DNA of 46,792 nt. Origin: Chloroflexota bacterium. Lineage in GTDB: Bacteria > Chloroflexota > Anaerolineae > UBA4142 > SHND01. The position numbers and the translations under genes were made by a program. The number at the start of each line of letters is the position of its first letter. Position 1 is the first letter of the stretch. The DNA is taken from positions 1-46,792 of the forward strand of contig SHND01000052.1 in NCBI GenBank assembly GCA_004295045.1. Reading direction: 5' to 3'. The notes under the pieces are model-generated. The model saw only the letters and a program-made list of their open reading frames with translations. It was not told the DNA's origin and searched no databases. Of this stretch, positions 1-7,220 are shown in pieces.

Positions 1-378
1 CGACTTGATAAAGAGGCGGGAACCATTGTGTGGCCCAACGAAGCAGACTTTGATCCGGCAACTTTGCATGATTGGGACCAAGTTGGGGCGGAATTCATCG
101 AGACGGCGAGCAAGTGGGAAGAGAAACGTCCGGTAATTGAAAACCTGACACTTGAACAAATTCTGCAATTTGCACATCGTCTCAAACCGAGTGAAAAAAT
201 CCACCTCATTCGTGCCCTCGCGCAAGACCTTGAAGATCTTGCGGACGAAATTTCTCCGCTTGAGCCTTTCAAGACGTATCATATATATACACCGTTCTTT
301 GAGCCGGGTACGGCTACAGCATTAAAAGAAGCATTTGAAAAATACGACACAGAAAACCCAAAGCCAGAATCGGAATGA
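1..378 (+). CDS. DUF2442-type protein, 3' part
   Basis: The frame is open from the first base, so the gene starts before the window. The first visible residues (ending in GTIVWPNEADFDPATL) match the usual end of DUF2442 proteins. These are small proteins often found next to toxin-antitoxin-like DUF4160 genes. About 100 residues follow that are not part of the usual DUF2442 unit. They include a Leu-rich LTLEQILQFAHRLKPSEKIHLIRALAQ-type helix pair, which resembles N-termini of small antitoxin-like proteins, and an acidic tail. The GTG at 28 is probably internal. The stop overlaps the next start (ATGA at 375), so translation may be coupled to glpA. The DUF2442 call is by motif recognition; the role of the extension is unknown. 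Confidence 0.6.
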   Translation, partial: RLDKEAGTIVWPNEADFDPATLHDWDQVGAEFIETASKWEEKRPVIENLTLEQILQFAHRLKPSEKIHLIRALAQDLEDLADEISPLEPFKTYHIYTPFFEPGTATALKEAFEKYDTENPKPESE

Positions 379-1538
379 GCAATCCACCTCACGTCATCAT
401 CATCGGCGCCGGTTCCACCGGTTCCGCGACCGCGCATGACCTTGCGCTGCGCGGCTTAAGCGTCACGGTCGTCGAACGCGGCGAGATCGCGTCGGGGACG
501 ACGGGTCGCAATCATTGTTTGTTGCATTCGGGCGGGCGCTATTGCGTGAATGATAAAGAAGGCGCGATCGAATGTATTGAAGAGAATTTGATTCTGCGCC
601 GCATCATGCCGCACGCGCTCGAAATGAACGATGGCTTGTTCGTCGCGTTGGATGATGAAGATTACGCGTTTCAAGAAGATTTTCTCGCGGGCTGCGAAGA
701 ATGTCACATTCCTGCGCGCGAAATTCCCGTCAAGCAAGCGCTAGAGATCGAACCGTTTCTGAATCCGAAAATCAAAGCGGCGGTCCAAGTTCCCGACGGC
801 GTGTTCGAGCCATGGCGTTTCTGCACCTCTTTTCTTGCGACCGCGAAAAAGAATGGCGCGACGATTCGCAATTTTACCGAAGTGAGTGATTTGGTTTTTC
901 AGGGCAGCGCGGTGGCAGGGATCCAAGTATTTGACCATCGCACCGGCAAGACCGAAACCATCGGCGCGGACATGGTCGTGAATGCGACCGGTTCGTGGGC
1001 AGGCATCATTGCGGAAATGGCACACGTCAACGTACCGGTTGCGCCGACGGCGGGTGTTATGGTGACGATTGGAACACGTCTTAACAACATGGTGATCAAT
1101 CGCATGCACAAACCGCACGATGGCGATATTGTCGTTCCGGTGCGCAACACTTCGATCATCGGTACGACATCGTGGCGCGTTACTTCGCCTGACGCGATTG
1201 AAATTCCGCAAGACCAAATTGACAAAATGATGCACGCAGGCGAGTTGCTGATTCCGAGCATCAAAGCGGGACGCCAGCGCGGCGTGATGGCTGTCGCGCG
1301 TCCGCTCATTGCCAGCGCGAATGTGGATGCGCGCGATTTTTCGCGCACCTTTGAAGCGTTCAATCATCGCAAGCAAGGCGGCGCGGCGGGCATCATTACG
1401 ATTTCCGGCGGCAAAACGACGACCGCGCGTGGGATGGCGGAAAAAGTTTCCGATGTCGTCTGCGCCGAACTTGGCATCAGCGTAGAGTGTAAAACGAAAA
1501 CGACGCCGCTCGTTTCGTACCGCGATTTCTATAACTGA
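375..1538 (+). CDS. glpA: GlpA-type FAD-dependent glycerol-3-phosphate dehydrogenase
   Basis: Predicted flavoprotein that oxidises sn-glycerol 3-phosphate to dihydroxyacetone phosphate and passes electrons on to quinone. The N-terminus has the FAD-binding GAGSTG motif (residues 11-16) and an acidic end to the second strand (VVERG). TTGRNHCLLHSGGRY is typical of the GlpA/GlpD family, and a C-terminal ITISGGKTTTARGMAEK segment matches the FAD-binding end of the family. At 387 aa it lacks the C-terminal Bfd-like [2Fe-2S] domain of the longer E. coli GlpA. The start overlaps the stop of the preceding gene. It is followed after 28 bp by an SdhB-like iron-sulfur gene and two SdhC/D-like anchors, which could replace GlpB/GlpC as its electron route. 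Another 2-hydroxyacid or 2-hydroxyglutarate oxidase of the DAO family is possible but less likely. Confidence 0.82.
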   Translation: MSNPPHVIIIGAGSTGSATAHDLALRGLSVTVVERGEIASGTTGRNHCLLHSGGRYCVNDKEGAIECIEENLILRRIMPHALEMNDGLFVALDDEDYAFQEDFLAGCEECHIPAREIPVKQALEIEPFLNPKIKAAVQVPDGVFEPWRFCTSFLATAKKNGATIRNFTEVSDLVFQGSAVAGIQVFDHRTGKTETIGADMVVNATGSWAGIIAEMAHVNVPVAPTAGVMVTIGTRLNNMVINRMHKPHDGDIVVPVRNTSIIGTTSWRVTSPDAIEIPQDQIDKMMHAGELLIPSIKAGRQRGVMAVARPLIASANVDARDFSRTFEAFNHRKQGGAAGIITISGGKTTTARGMAEKVSDVVCAELGISVECKTKTTPLVSYRDFYN

Positions 1539-1566
1539 TTTTTCGTCATTCGTCGTTCATCTCATT

Positions 1567-2313
1567 ATGTCTCTCCAAGTTACATTAAAAATTCTGCGCT
1601 CACGCCCGCATCAGGAACAACGCTACGATACGTTCGACGTTACGGTTCCCGATGCGGCGAATGTGCTGGATGCGATTGAGCAAGCGTGGGCGCATCACGA
1701 CCGCGATTTGATGTTTCGTCACGCGTGTCATCATGCCTCGTGCGGCACGTGCGCGGTGCGTATTAACGGACGTGAGAAATTGCCGTGCATCGCGCCGGTG
1801 AAGGATTATGATGGCGGCGAAATAAAGATTGAACCTTTGCGGAATTTTCCGATTGTCGGCGACCTGGTGGTGGACGTTGCGCCATTTTTTCAAAATCAAG
1901 AGGCAAGCGATTTCATCATCACGCGTCCGACGGAAAATGAACTCGACGGCAAAGCCATCGCGCACACGCAAGGTCTCGATCCCGAAAGCGCGCCAACCGT
2001 TCCGTTCAATCGTTTTGAAAATTGTGTCGAGTGTGGCATTTGCTTGAGCGCGTGTCCGACGATGTCAGCTGATTACAAATTTTTCGGACCGGCAGGACTG
2101 GCTGCGATCAAGCGCCAACTCGACAAAACGACGGACGCAAACGAACGCGAAAAATTGTTGCACCTCGCCGACGATGAACATGGCGTATGGCGCTGTCACA
2201 GCGCGTGGGAATGTACCGAAGCATGTCCGCAAAGTGTTTTTCCGGCAGAATCCATCATGGCGCTGCGGAAGGAAATCAATGCGCAACGCTTCAAGAAATT
2301 TTTCCGACTCTAG
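1567..2313 (+). CDS. sdhB: Succinate dehydrogenase/fumarate reductase-type iron-sulfur subunit
   Basis: Three-cluster electron-transfer subunit. The N-terminal ferredoxin domain carries Cys54, Cys59, Cys62 and Cys74 for a [2Fe-2S] cluster. The C-terminal domain has CVECGICLSACP (Cys153, 156, 159, 163) and CHSAWECTEACP (Cys210, 216, 220), the usual ligands for [4Fe-4S] and [3Fe-4S] clusters. Length (248 aa) is normal for SdhB/FrdB. The first motif reads CHHASCGTC, with His-His where typical SdhB has Arg-Ser. No SdhA flavoprotein is present in the window; the flavoprotein directly upstream is GlpA-type. The subunit could therefore serve a glycerol-3-phosphate:quinone complex rather than succinate oxidation. 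Family assignment is firm; the physiological partner is inferred. Confidence 0.85.
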   Translation: MSLQVTLKILRSRPHQEQRYDTFDVTVPDAANVLDAIEQAWAHHDRDLMFRHACHHASCGTCAVRINGREKLPCIAPVKDYDGGEIKIEPLRNFPIVGDLVVDVAPFFQNQEASDFIITRPTENELDGKAIAHTQGLDPESAPTVPFNRFENCVECGICLSACPTMSADYKFFGPAGLAAIKRQLDKTTDANEREKLLHLADDEHGVWRCHSAWECTEACPQSVFPAESIMALRKEINAQRFKKFFRL

Positions 2314-2381
2314 GCGAATGACAAATTCGAAATTGGAAATTCAAATTTGATCGGCGAATTTTTGATTTTGAATTGTGAATT

Positions 2382-2774
2382 ATGAATTTATATCGTCCCG
2401 AACTCAAACGGTTCCGCTTTTTGCGCTGGTTCGATTTTCGCAGTTGGCGCTTGGGCATGCTTGCCTACATTCTCAATCGCGTCACTGCCATCGGGCTGGT
2501 CGTGTATTTGTATTTGCATCTCGCCGTCCTGTTCCTGCTCGCGCAAGGTCCGTCGGGTTGGGACCCATTCATTCAAATCGCGCGCACGCCGTGGTTTTTG
2601 ATGCTCGACGTGATTCTCCTCGCGGGTCTGTTGATTCACGGACTGAACGGTTTGCGCGTCGCGCTCACGGGCTTTGGTTACGGTGTGCGTTCGCAAAAAC
2701 CGTTGTTCATTGCGCTGATGATTTTTGCCGCGATTGTGTTGGCGGTGGGCGTATTCAAAATGTTTATGGGCTAA
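2382..2774 (+). CDS. sdhC: SdhC-like cytochrome b membrane anchor
   Basis: 130-aa membrane protein with three hydrophobic segments (about residues 28-53, 72-90 and 105-128). The order, an N-terminal RPxxxxF-type cytoplasmic stretch, then a first helix with YLHLAVLF and a second with LLIHGLNGLR, matches the Sdh_cyt family; the His residues could ligate heme b and sit near a quinone site. It lies 68 bp after the iron-sulfur gene. The gap holds an AT-rich inverted repeat of aattc/caaaat-type words but no terminator with a T-run. The gene ends 1 bp before the next start, so the two anchors are probably co-translated. Confidence 0.8.
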   Translation: MNLYRPELKRFRFLRWFDFRSWRLGMLAYILNRVTAIGLVVYLYLHLAVLFLLAQGPSGWDPFIQIARTPWFLMLDVILLAGLLIHGLNGLRVALTGFGYGVRSQKPLFIALMIFAAIVLAVGVFKMFMG

Positions 2775-2775
2775 C

Positions 2776-3153
2776 ATGAAAAACAAAAAATCGAGTTGGG
2801 GCTGGTTCTGGCAGTCGGTCACGGGCATCTTGCTCATTTTGCTCGTGGGCTTGCACATGATCGCGCATCATTTTGTCGCCGAAGGCGGCATCCGCGATTT
2901 TCAGCAAGTGATCGCGTATTTGAGCAACCCCATCATCATCTTGACCGAACTCGCGTTTCTCATCAGCGTCACCGTTCACGCCATGCTCGGTATGCGTTCC
3001 ATTCTCTTTGATTTGGGCTTGAGCCCACAGTGGGAGCGTGTGGTCACGTACGGGGTGGTGGTGATTGGCGGATTGACGGTGTTGTACGGATTTTGGTTGA
3101 CGTATGCGATTCTCGCGCAAGGCAGCGCGCCGACCGCCTTTTTATTTCGATGA
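2776..3153 (+). CDS. sdhD: SdhD-like membrane anchor
   Basis: 125-aa protein with three predicted membrane helices: LLILLVGLHMIAHHF near the N-terminus, a central ILTELAFLISVTVHAML and a C-terminal VVVIGGLTVLYGFWLTYAIL. His residues in the first two helices fit quinone/heme contact positions of SdhD-type anchors. The ATG at 2776 was chosen because it follows the sdhC stop by one base and because residues upstream of it in frame are the sdhC coding region read in another frame. The stop overlaps the next ATG by four bases (ATGA at 3150). Together with the genes at 1567 and 2382 it completes a B-C-D set without an A subunit. Confidence 0.75.
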   Translation: MKNKKSSWGWFWQSVTGILLILLVGLHMIAHHFVAEGGIRDFQQVIAYLSNPIIILTELAFLISVTVHAMLGMRSILFDLGLSPQWERVVTYGVVVIGGLTVLYGFWLTYAILAQGSAPTAFLFR

Positions 3154-3695
3154 ACAACGTACCGCGCACGGATGCTGAATGGGAAGCCATGTTTGCGCCA
3201 TACGACGACCAAACGTACAGTGATGCACTCGCGTTTTTGAAACCCAATGACATTGTGCTGGACATTGGCGCGGGCGACCTGCGTTTTGCGAACCAAGCGG
3301 CGGCGCGCGTAGAGTACATTTTTGCGATTGAACAGCGTGCGGAATTGCTTCAAAATAGAGTCGCGCCAAATATCCAAGTCATTCATGCCGACGCGCGCCG
3401 CGTTGAATTTCCGAAAAATATCTCTGCCGCAATTTTGTTGATGCGCCACTGCCGACATTTTTCACTTTACCGCGAAAAATTGAAAGCGGTCAGATGCAAT
3501 AAATTGATCACCAACGCGCGTTGGGGAATGCATGTGGAAGTGATTGATTTGCGCGCGCCGCCTCTTTCATTTGTGAACTTGGCGGGCGGCTGGTATGCGT
3601 GTGCATGTGGGAGTGTGGGGTTCAAGGAAAATATCACTTTTACTCACTCAGAGATCACTCAAGTAAAAAATTGTCCAGTCTGTTTTGAGAACTGA
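3150..3695 (+). CDS. Small SAM-dependent methyltransferase-like protein with Cys-rich tail
   Basis: 181-aa protein. VLDIGAGDLRFA (about residues 36-47) is a class I methyltransferase motif I, and AIEQ and VIHADARR further on fit strands 2 and 3 of the SAM-binding fold. The C-terminus carries Cys151, Cys153, Cys175 and Cys178 (CxC and CPVC), which look like a zinc ribbon. Substrate cannot be told. The start overlaps the sdhD stop (ATGA), so it is transcribed with the respiratory genes. A role in maturation of that complex is only a guess from position. No second methyltransferase motif such as NPPY is evident, so an amino-methylating nucleic acid enzyme is not supported. Confidence 0.6.
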   Translation: MNNVPRTDAEWEAMFAPYDDQTYSDALAFLKPNDIVLDIGAGDLRFANQAAARVEYIFAIEQRAELLQNRVAPNIQVIHADARRVEFPKNISAAILLMRHCRHFSLYREKLKAVRCNKLITNARWGMHVEVIDLRAPPLSFVNLAGGWYACACGSVGFKENITFTHSEITQVKNCPVCFEN

Positions 3696-3731
3696 AAATT
3701 ATTTTTTTCCTTTCTCAAAATTCTTTTATTT

Positions 3732-6179
3732 ATGGTTAGCTTGGTCGTCGTTTCTCACAGCGCAAAGCTTGCAGAAGGCGTAGCCGAACTGATGCGCGGG
3801 ATGGCGGGCGCAGAGGTTCAGATCGCGCCGGTGGGCGGCATGGATTTGCCCGATCAACCGCTCGGCACGGATGCGAATCTTATTCTGCGCGCGATCCAGC
3901 AAGTCTATTCTGACGATGGCGTCGTCGTCCTCGTAGATTTGGGCAGCGCAATTCTTTCCACCGAACTTGCGCTCGAAATGCTTTCCCCCGAACAACGCGC
4001 CCGCGTGGTGATCGCCCCTGCGCCGCTTGTCGAAGGCGCCATCGCCGCCGCCGTCCAAGCGCGACTTGAAAGTCCACTCGATGCCGTCGTTCATGAAGCG
4101 CGCACTGCGCTGGATGCGAAACTCGCGCAGCTCGGCGCCGAGCATCCGAATGTCCATCCTTTGGAGCAACCGTCGGATAATCAAGCGCCCGCGCTCGAAT
4201 TGATTCTCCCCGTAAATAATCTTTTGGGATTGCACGCGCGTCCCGCCGCAAAATTTGTACAAATCGCGGCGCGCTTTGCGGCGGATGTACGAATTCAAGA
4301 TTTGACGAATGGTCGCGGTCCGGCTAACGCGAAAAGCATCAACGCCTTGACCACGTTGGGCGTTTTGCATGGACATCAAATAAAAATCATTGCGCGCGGC
4401 GTGGATGCCCAAGCGGCGTTGGATGCGATTCAAAAATTAGCGCGCGAAAATTTCGGCGACAGGGAACCGTTTGCCGCAAGCGGAAAACTGACGACAGCTC
4501 GGGCGCAGGAAACAGTGAATGTCGAAAATGAATTCGTCGGATTTTCTGCCTCGCCGGGCTATGCCATTGGCGCGGCGCGTTTGTATCAAACCAGCTTGCC
4601 GCCCATTCCCCAAAACAGCATTGACGACCCACAACGCGAATGGACGCGTTTGACTCACGCAATCCGTCAAGCCCAAACTCAATTGCAGCAAGCGCGTCAG
4701 GCGCTGAACGGACGCGGTAACTCGGCAGAGGCAGAAATTTTTGACGCCCAAGTCTTGATGCTTCAGGACGAAGCGTTACAGGACCCCGCGCGCCGCGCGA
4801 TCTTTGAAAACAAAATGAACGCGGCGCTGGCGTTCGAAAACGCAGCTCTCGAAATTGCTTCCCAGTATGAAGCATTGGAAGACGAATATCTGCGCGCGCG
4901 TGCCGCCGATGTGCGCGCCGTAGCGCGTCAAGTGTTGCTAAATTTGCTCGGCGCGTCAACGCCTCTCTCGTTTCAAGAGGGCATTTTGGTTGCGCCCGAT
5001 CTCACCCCGGCTGAAACCGCGCACCTCGATCCAAAAATTGTTCGGGCAATTTGTACGGCGTTCGGCGGTCCCACCGGACACAGCGCGATTCTGGCAAAAA
5101 GTTTGGGCATCCCCGCCGTCGTTGGTTTGGGCGAAAGAATTTTACATGTGCGAGAAGGTGAGACGCTGCTGGTTGACGGCGAACGCGGGCGGGTGTGGGC
5201 GCAGCCCGATGCGAGTTTGTTGCAAGAATACTCCGCGCGCATGGAACGCGCGAGCAAAGCAGCCGCAAAATCAACCGCGTCGCGCAACGAACCCGCCATC
5301 ACGCGCGATGGGCGACGCGTCGAGATTGCGGCAAACATTGGCTCACTTCAAGACGCGCAGCACGCGGTGGAGATGGGCGCCGAAGCGGTTGGACTCTTTC
5401 GCACCGAATTTTTATTTTTGGACCGCCGCGACGCGCCGAGTGAAGAGGAACAATACGAAACGTATCGCGAAATCGCGGTGGCATTGCAAAATCGTCCGCT
5501 GCTCATTCGCACGCTCGATATTGGCGGCGACAAACCATTGCCCTATGTAAGCGCGCCATCCGAAGCAAATCCATTTTTGGGACTGCGCGGCTTGCGCCTC
5601 TCTCTCGCGCAACCCGAATTATTCAAGACACAATTGCGCGCCATCTTGCGCGTGGCAACCGAATTCCCTGTACGCGTAATGTTTCCGATGGTCTCGACCT
5701 TGCAAGAGTTCCGCGACGCGCAGGCATTGATGGACCAAGCTCGCGCGGAATTGCTCGCACAAAACAGCCGCGTCCCCGAACGCGTAGAAACGGGCATCAT
5801 GGTCGAAGTGCCGAGCGCGGCATTGCACGCAAACGCGTTTGCGCGCGAGGTGGATTTCTTTTCCATCGGCTCGAATGATTTGACTCAATACACCCTCGCC
5901 GCCGAACGCGGCAATCCAAATGTGGCGCGGCTGGCGGATTCGATGCACCCCGCCGTGCTGCAGCTCATCGCACAGGTTGTTACTGCCGCGCACGCACACA
6001 AAAAATGGGTCGGCGTCTGCGGCGAAATGGGCGGCGAGCCAAACGCGATTCCGATTCTGATCGGTCTCGGCGTGGATGAACTCTCGATGTCCCCCCCTCT
6101 GATTCCTCACGCAAAACAGATTGTGCGCGAGTTGAGTTTGAGCGACGCACAACTACAAGCGCAACAGGCGTTGGAATGA
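3732..6179 (+). CDS. dhaM: DhaM-HPr-Enzyme I fusion (PEP-dependent dihydroxyacetone kinase phosphodonor)
   Basis: 815-aa phosphotransfer protein with three units. Residues 1-125 are a DhaM/EIIA-mannose-type domain with the phosphorylatable His9 in VVSHSAKLAEG. Residues 155-243 are HPr, with His168 in GLHARPAAKF and the regulatory-type Ser202. Residues 268-815 are Enzyme I, with active His450 in GGPTGHSAILAKSLGIP, GLFRTEFLF at 554-562 and Cys763 in CGEMGGEP. In E. coli DhaM the Enzyme I part is truncated; here it appears complete, so one chain could take phosphate from PEP and pass it to DhaL-bound ADP for dihydroxyacetone phosphorylation. dhaK and dhaL are not in the window. Its closeness to glpA fits glycerol use. 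No clear Shine-Dalgarno site precedes the ATG. Confidence 0.88.
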   Translation: MVSLVVVSHSAKLAEGVAELMRGMAGAEVQIAPVGGMDLPDQPLGTDANLILRAIQQVYSDDGVVVLVDLGSAILSTELALEMLSPEQRARVVIAPAPLVEGAIAAAVQARLESPLDAVVHEARTALDAKLAQLGAEHPNVHPLEQPSDNQAPALELILPVNNLLGLHARPAAKFVQIAARFAADVRIQDLTNGRGPANAKSINALTTLGVLHGHQIKIIARGVDAQAALDAIQKLARENFGDREPFAASGKLTTARAQETVNVENEFVGFSASPGYAIGAARLYQTSLPPIPQNSIDDPQREWTRLTHAIRQAQTQLQQARQALNGRGNSAEAEIFDAQVLMLQDEALQDPARRAIFENKMNAALAFENAALEIASQYEALEDEYLRARAADVRAVARQVLLNLLGASTPLSFQEGILVAPDLTPAETAHLDPKIVRAICTAFGGPTGHSAILAKSLGIPAVVGLGERILHVREGETLLVDGERGRVWAQPDASLLQEYSARMERASKAAAKSTASRNEPAITRDGRRVEIAANIGSLQDAQHAVEMGAEAVGLFRTEFLFLDRRDAPSEEEQYETYREIAVALQNRPLLIRTLDIGGDKPLPYVSAPSEANPFLGLRGLRLSLAQPELFKTQLRAILRVATEFPVRVMFPMVSTLQEFRDAQALMDQARAELLAQNSRVPERVETGIMVEVPSAALHANAFAREVDFFSIGSNDLTQYTLAAERGNPNVARLADSMHPAVLQLIAQVVTAAHAHKKWVGVCGEMGGEPNAIPILIGLGVDELSMSPPLIPHAKQIVRELSLSDAQLQAQQALE

Positions 6180-6186
6180 ATTCATA

Positions 6187-6215
6187 ATGACGAATTCATT
6201 CGCCCATGTTACAAT
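6187..6215 (+). promoter_or_regulatory. Candidate promoter placing the start at the ATG of the next gene
   Basis: ATGACG (6187-6192, 4 of 6 matches to the -35 consensus) and TACAAT (6210-6215, 5 of 6) are separated by 17 bp. Transcription would begin about at 6222, which is the ATG itself, and no Shine-Dalgarno site is present. The transcript may be leaderless. Confidence 0.4.
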
Positions 6216-6221
6216 TCCAGC

Positions 6222-6539
6222 ATGAGGGTTGAAATTCAAGACGAACCGTTGGAATTTACTGAAAAAGGGATTCCGGTTTCGCTGCGTCCGTATTTTCAGG
6301 AATATGATTTGGAAAAGCTTGACCCCGAAAGTGACGCTTTCACGGTGATGGAGCGTGCTCTCGCGTGGGGTGATTTTGCCGAGCTGCGCTGGCTATTTCG
6401 CATCTATCCATATGATGAGCTGCGGTCTTTTGTAGAACAATATGGATGGCGCATATTGCCGTGGCAATCCTTTAACTACTGGGAGAACTATTTTGGTCTT
6501 TATGTGCCTCAATTTAGAACACGCATATGGCCTCACTAG
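6222..6539 (+). CDS. DUF6922-like small protein, putative antitoxin partner
   Basis: 105-aa protein. The pattern LRPYFQEYDLEKLDP, then ERALAWGDFAELRWLFRIYP and a final WRILPWQSFNYWENYFGL resembles DUF6922 proteins, which commonly sit directly upstream of AbiEii/AbiGii-type nucleotidyltransferase genes. Here it overlaps the next gene by 13 bp, which is the arrangement expected for a toxin-antitoxin or related pair made in fixed proportion. It is not an AbiEi-type winged-helix antitoxin. Function is inferred from the partner only. Confidence 0.6.
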   Translation: MRVEIQDEPLEFTEKGIPVSLRPYFQEYDLEKLDPESDAFTVMERALAWGDFAELRWLFRIYPYDELRSFVEQYGWRILPWQSFNYWENYFGLYVPQFRTRIWPH

Positions 6540-7192
6540 AACAGCCCCATTGGGAAGCCGTTATCCCAACAACGCGTGACGCGATCCGATTTCTTGCATC
6601 ACTGCCTGATATCGAACCGTTTTATCTTGCAGGCGGCACCGCATTAGCTCTGCGCCTCGGACACCGAATCTCTCTTGACCTCGACTTGTTTGCAGAGATT
6701 GAAAATTTCAATGACAGCTGGCGTGCAAATTTGGAACGTGAGCTCAATTCCTTTGCCGCGTTCAAGACCAACCAAAACTCGTTGATGGGCTTGGTCATGT
6801 CTGCCCAAAACCTGGACATTAGTTTTTTTACATATGGCTATCCCCTCCTTGCACCGCTCGATTTCATCGAGGGGCTCAAGCTTGCGGGGCTTGTAGATAT
6901 AGGCATGATGAAACTGGATGCGATTGGGGGACGTGGATTCAAAAAGGATTTTTTTGATGTTTTTGTAATTGCGCAAACAATTCCGCTCGATGAGCTCTTT
7001 GAAGCGAGCCGATTAAAGTACCCTTACGCGCATGGGTTTGGAATGAGAATTCTACGAAGCATGGTTGACTTTCGTCAGGCAGATGCTCAACTCGATCCAA
7101 TTCTCCTTGCGCCCTTGCAATGGGACGAGGTGAAAAAGTTCTTTTTGAGCGAAGCGAAACGAATCGGGAAAAAATCTTTTGGGGAAAAATAA
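6527..7192 (+). CDS. AbiEii/AbiGii-type nucleotidyltransferase, putative toxin
   Basis: 221-aa protein of the nucleotidyltransferase fold. FYLAGGTALALRLGHRISLDLDLF (starts at residue 32) gives the Gly-Gly-Thr nucleotide-binding motif (36-38) and the metal-binding Asp51 and Asp53. MMKLDAIGGRGFKKDFFDVF (about 125-145) gives the later Lys and the KKDFxD helix typical of AbiEii. In characterised AbiE systems the toxin transfers nucleotides to tRNA or another acceptor and the pair acts in phage abortive infection or as a type IV-like toxin-antitoxin system. The start overlaps the upstream gene. The stop lies inside a terminator hairpin. The acceptor used here is unknown. Confidence 0.75.
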   Translation: MASLEQPHWEAVIPTTRDAIRFLASLPDIEPFYLAGGTALALRLGHRISLDLDLFAEIENFNDSWRANLERELNSFAAFKTNQNSLMGLVMSAQNLDISFFTYGYPLLAPLDFIEGLKLAGLVDIGMMKLDAIGGRGFKKDFFDVFVIAQTIPLDELFEASRLKYPYAHGFGMRILRSMVDFRQADAQLDPILLAPLQWDEVKKFFLSEAKRIGKKSFGEK

Positions 7193-7220
7193 AACCCACC
7201 GCGCTCACGGTGGGTTTCTT
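7192..7220. terminator. Bidirectional terminator
   Basis: Perfect 9-bp stem AAACCCACC (7192-7200) with GGTGGGTTT (7209-7217) and an 8-nt loop, flanked by A-rich and T-rich sequence on both sides. It lies between two convergent genes and can serve both. Confidence 0.8.
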
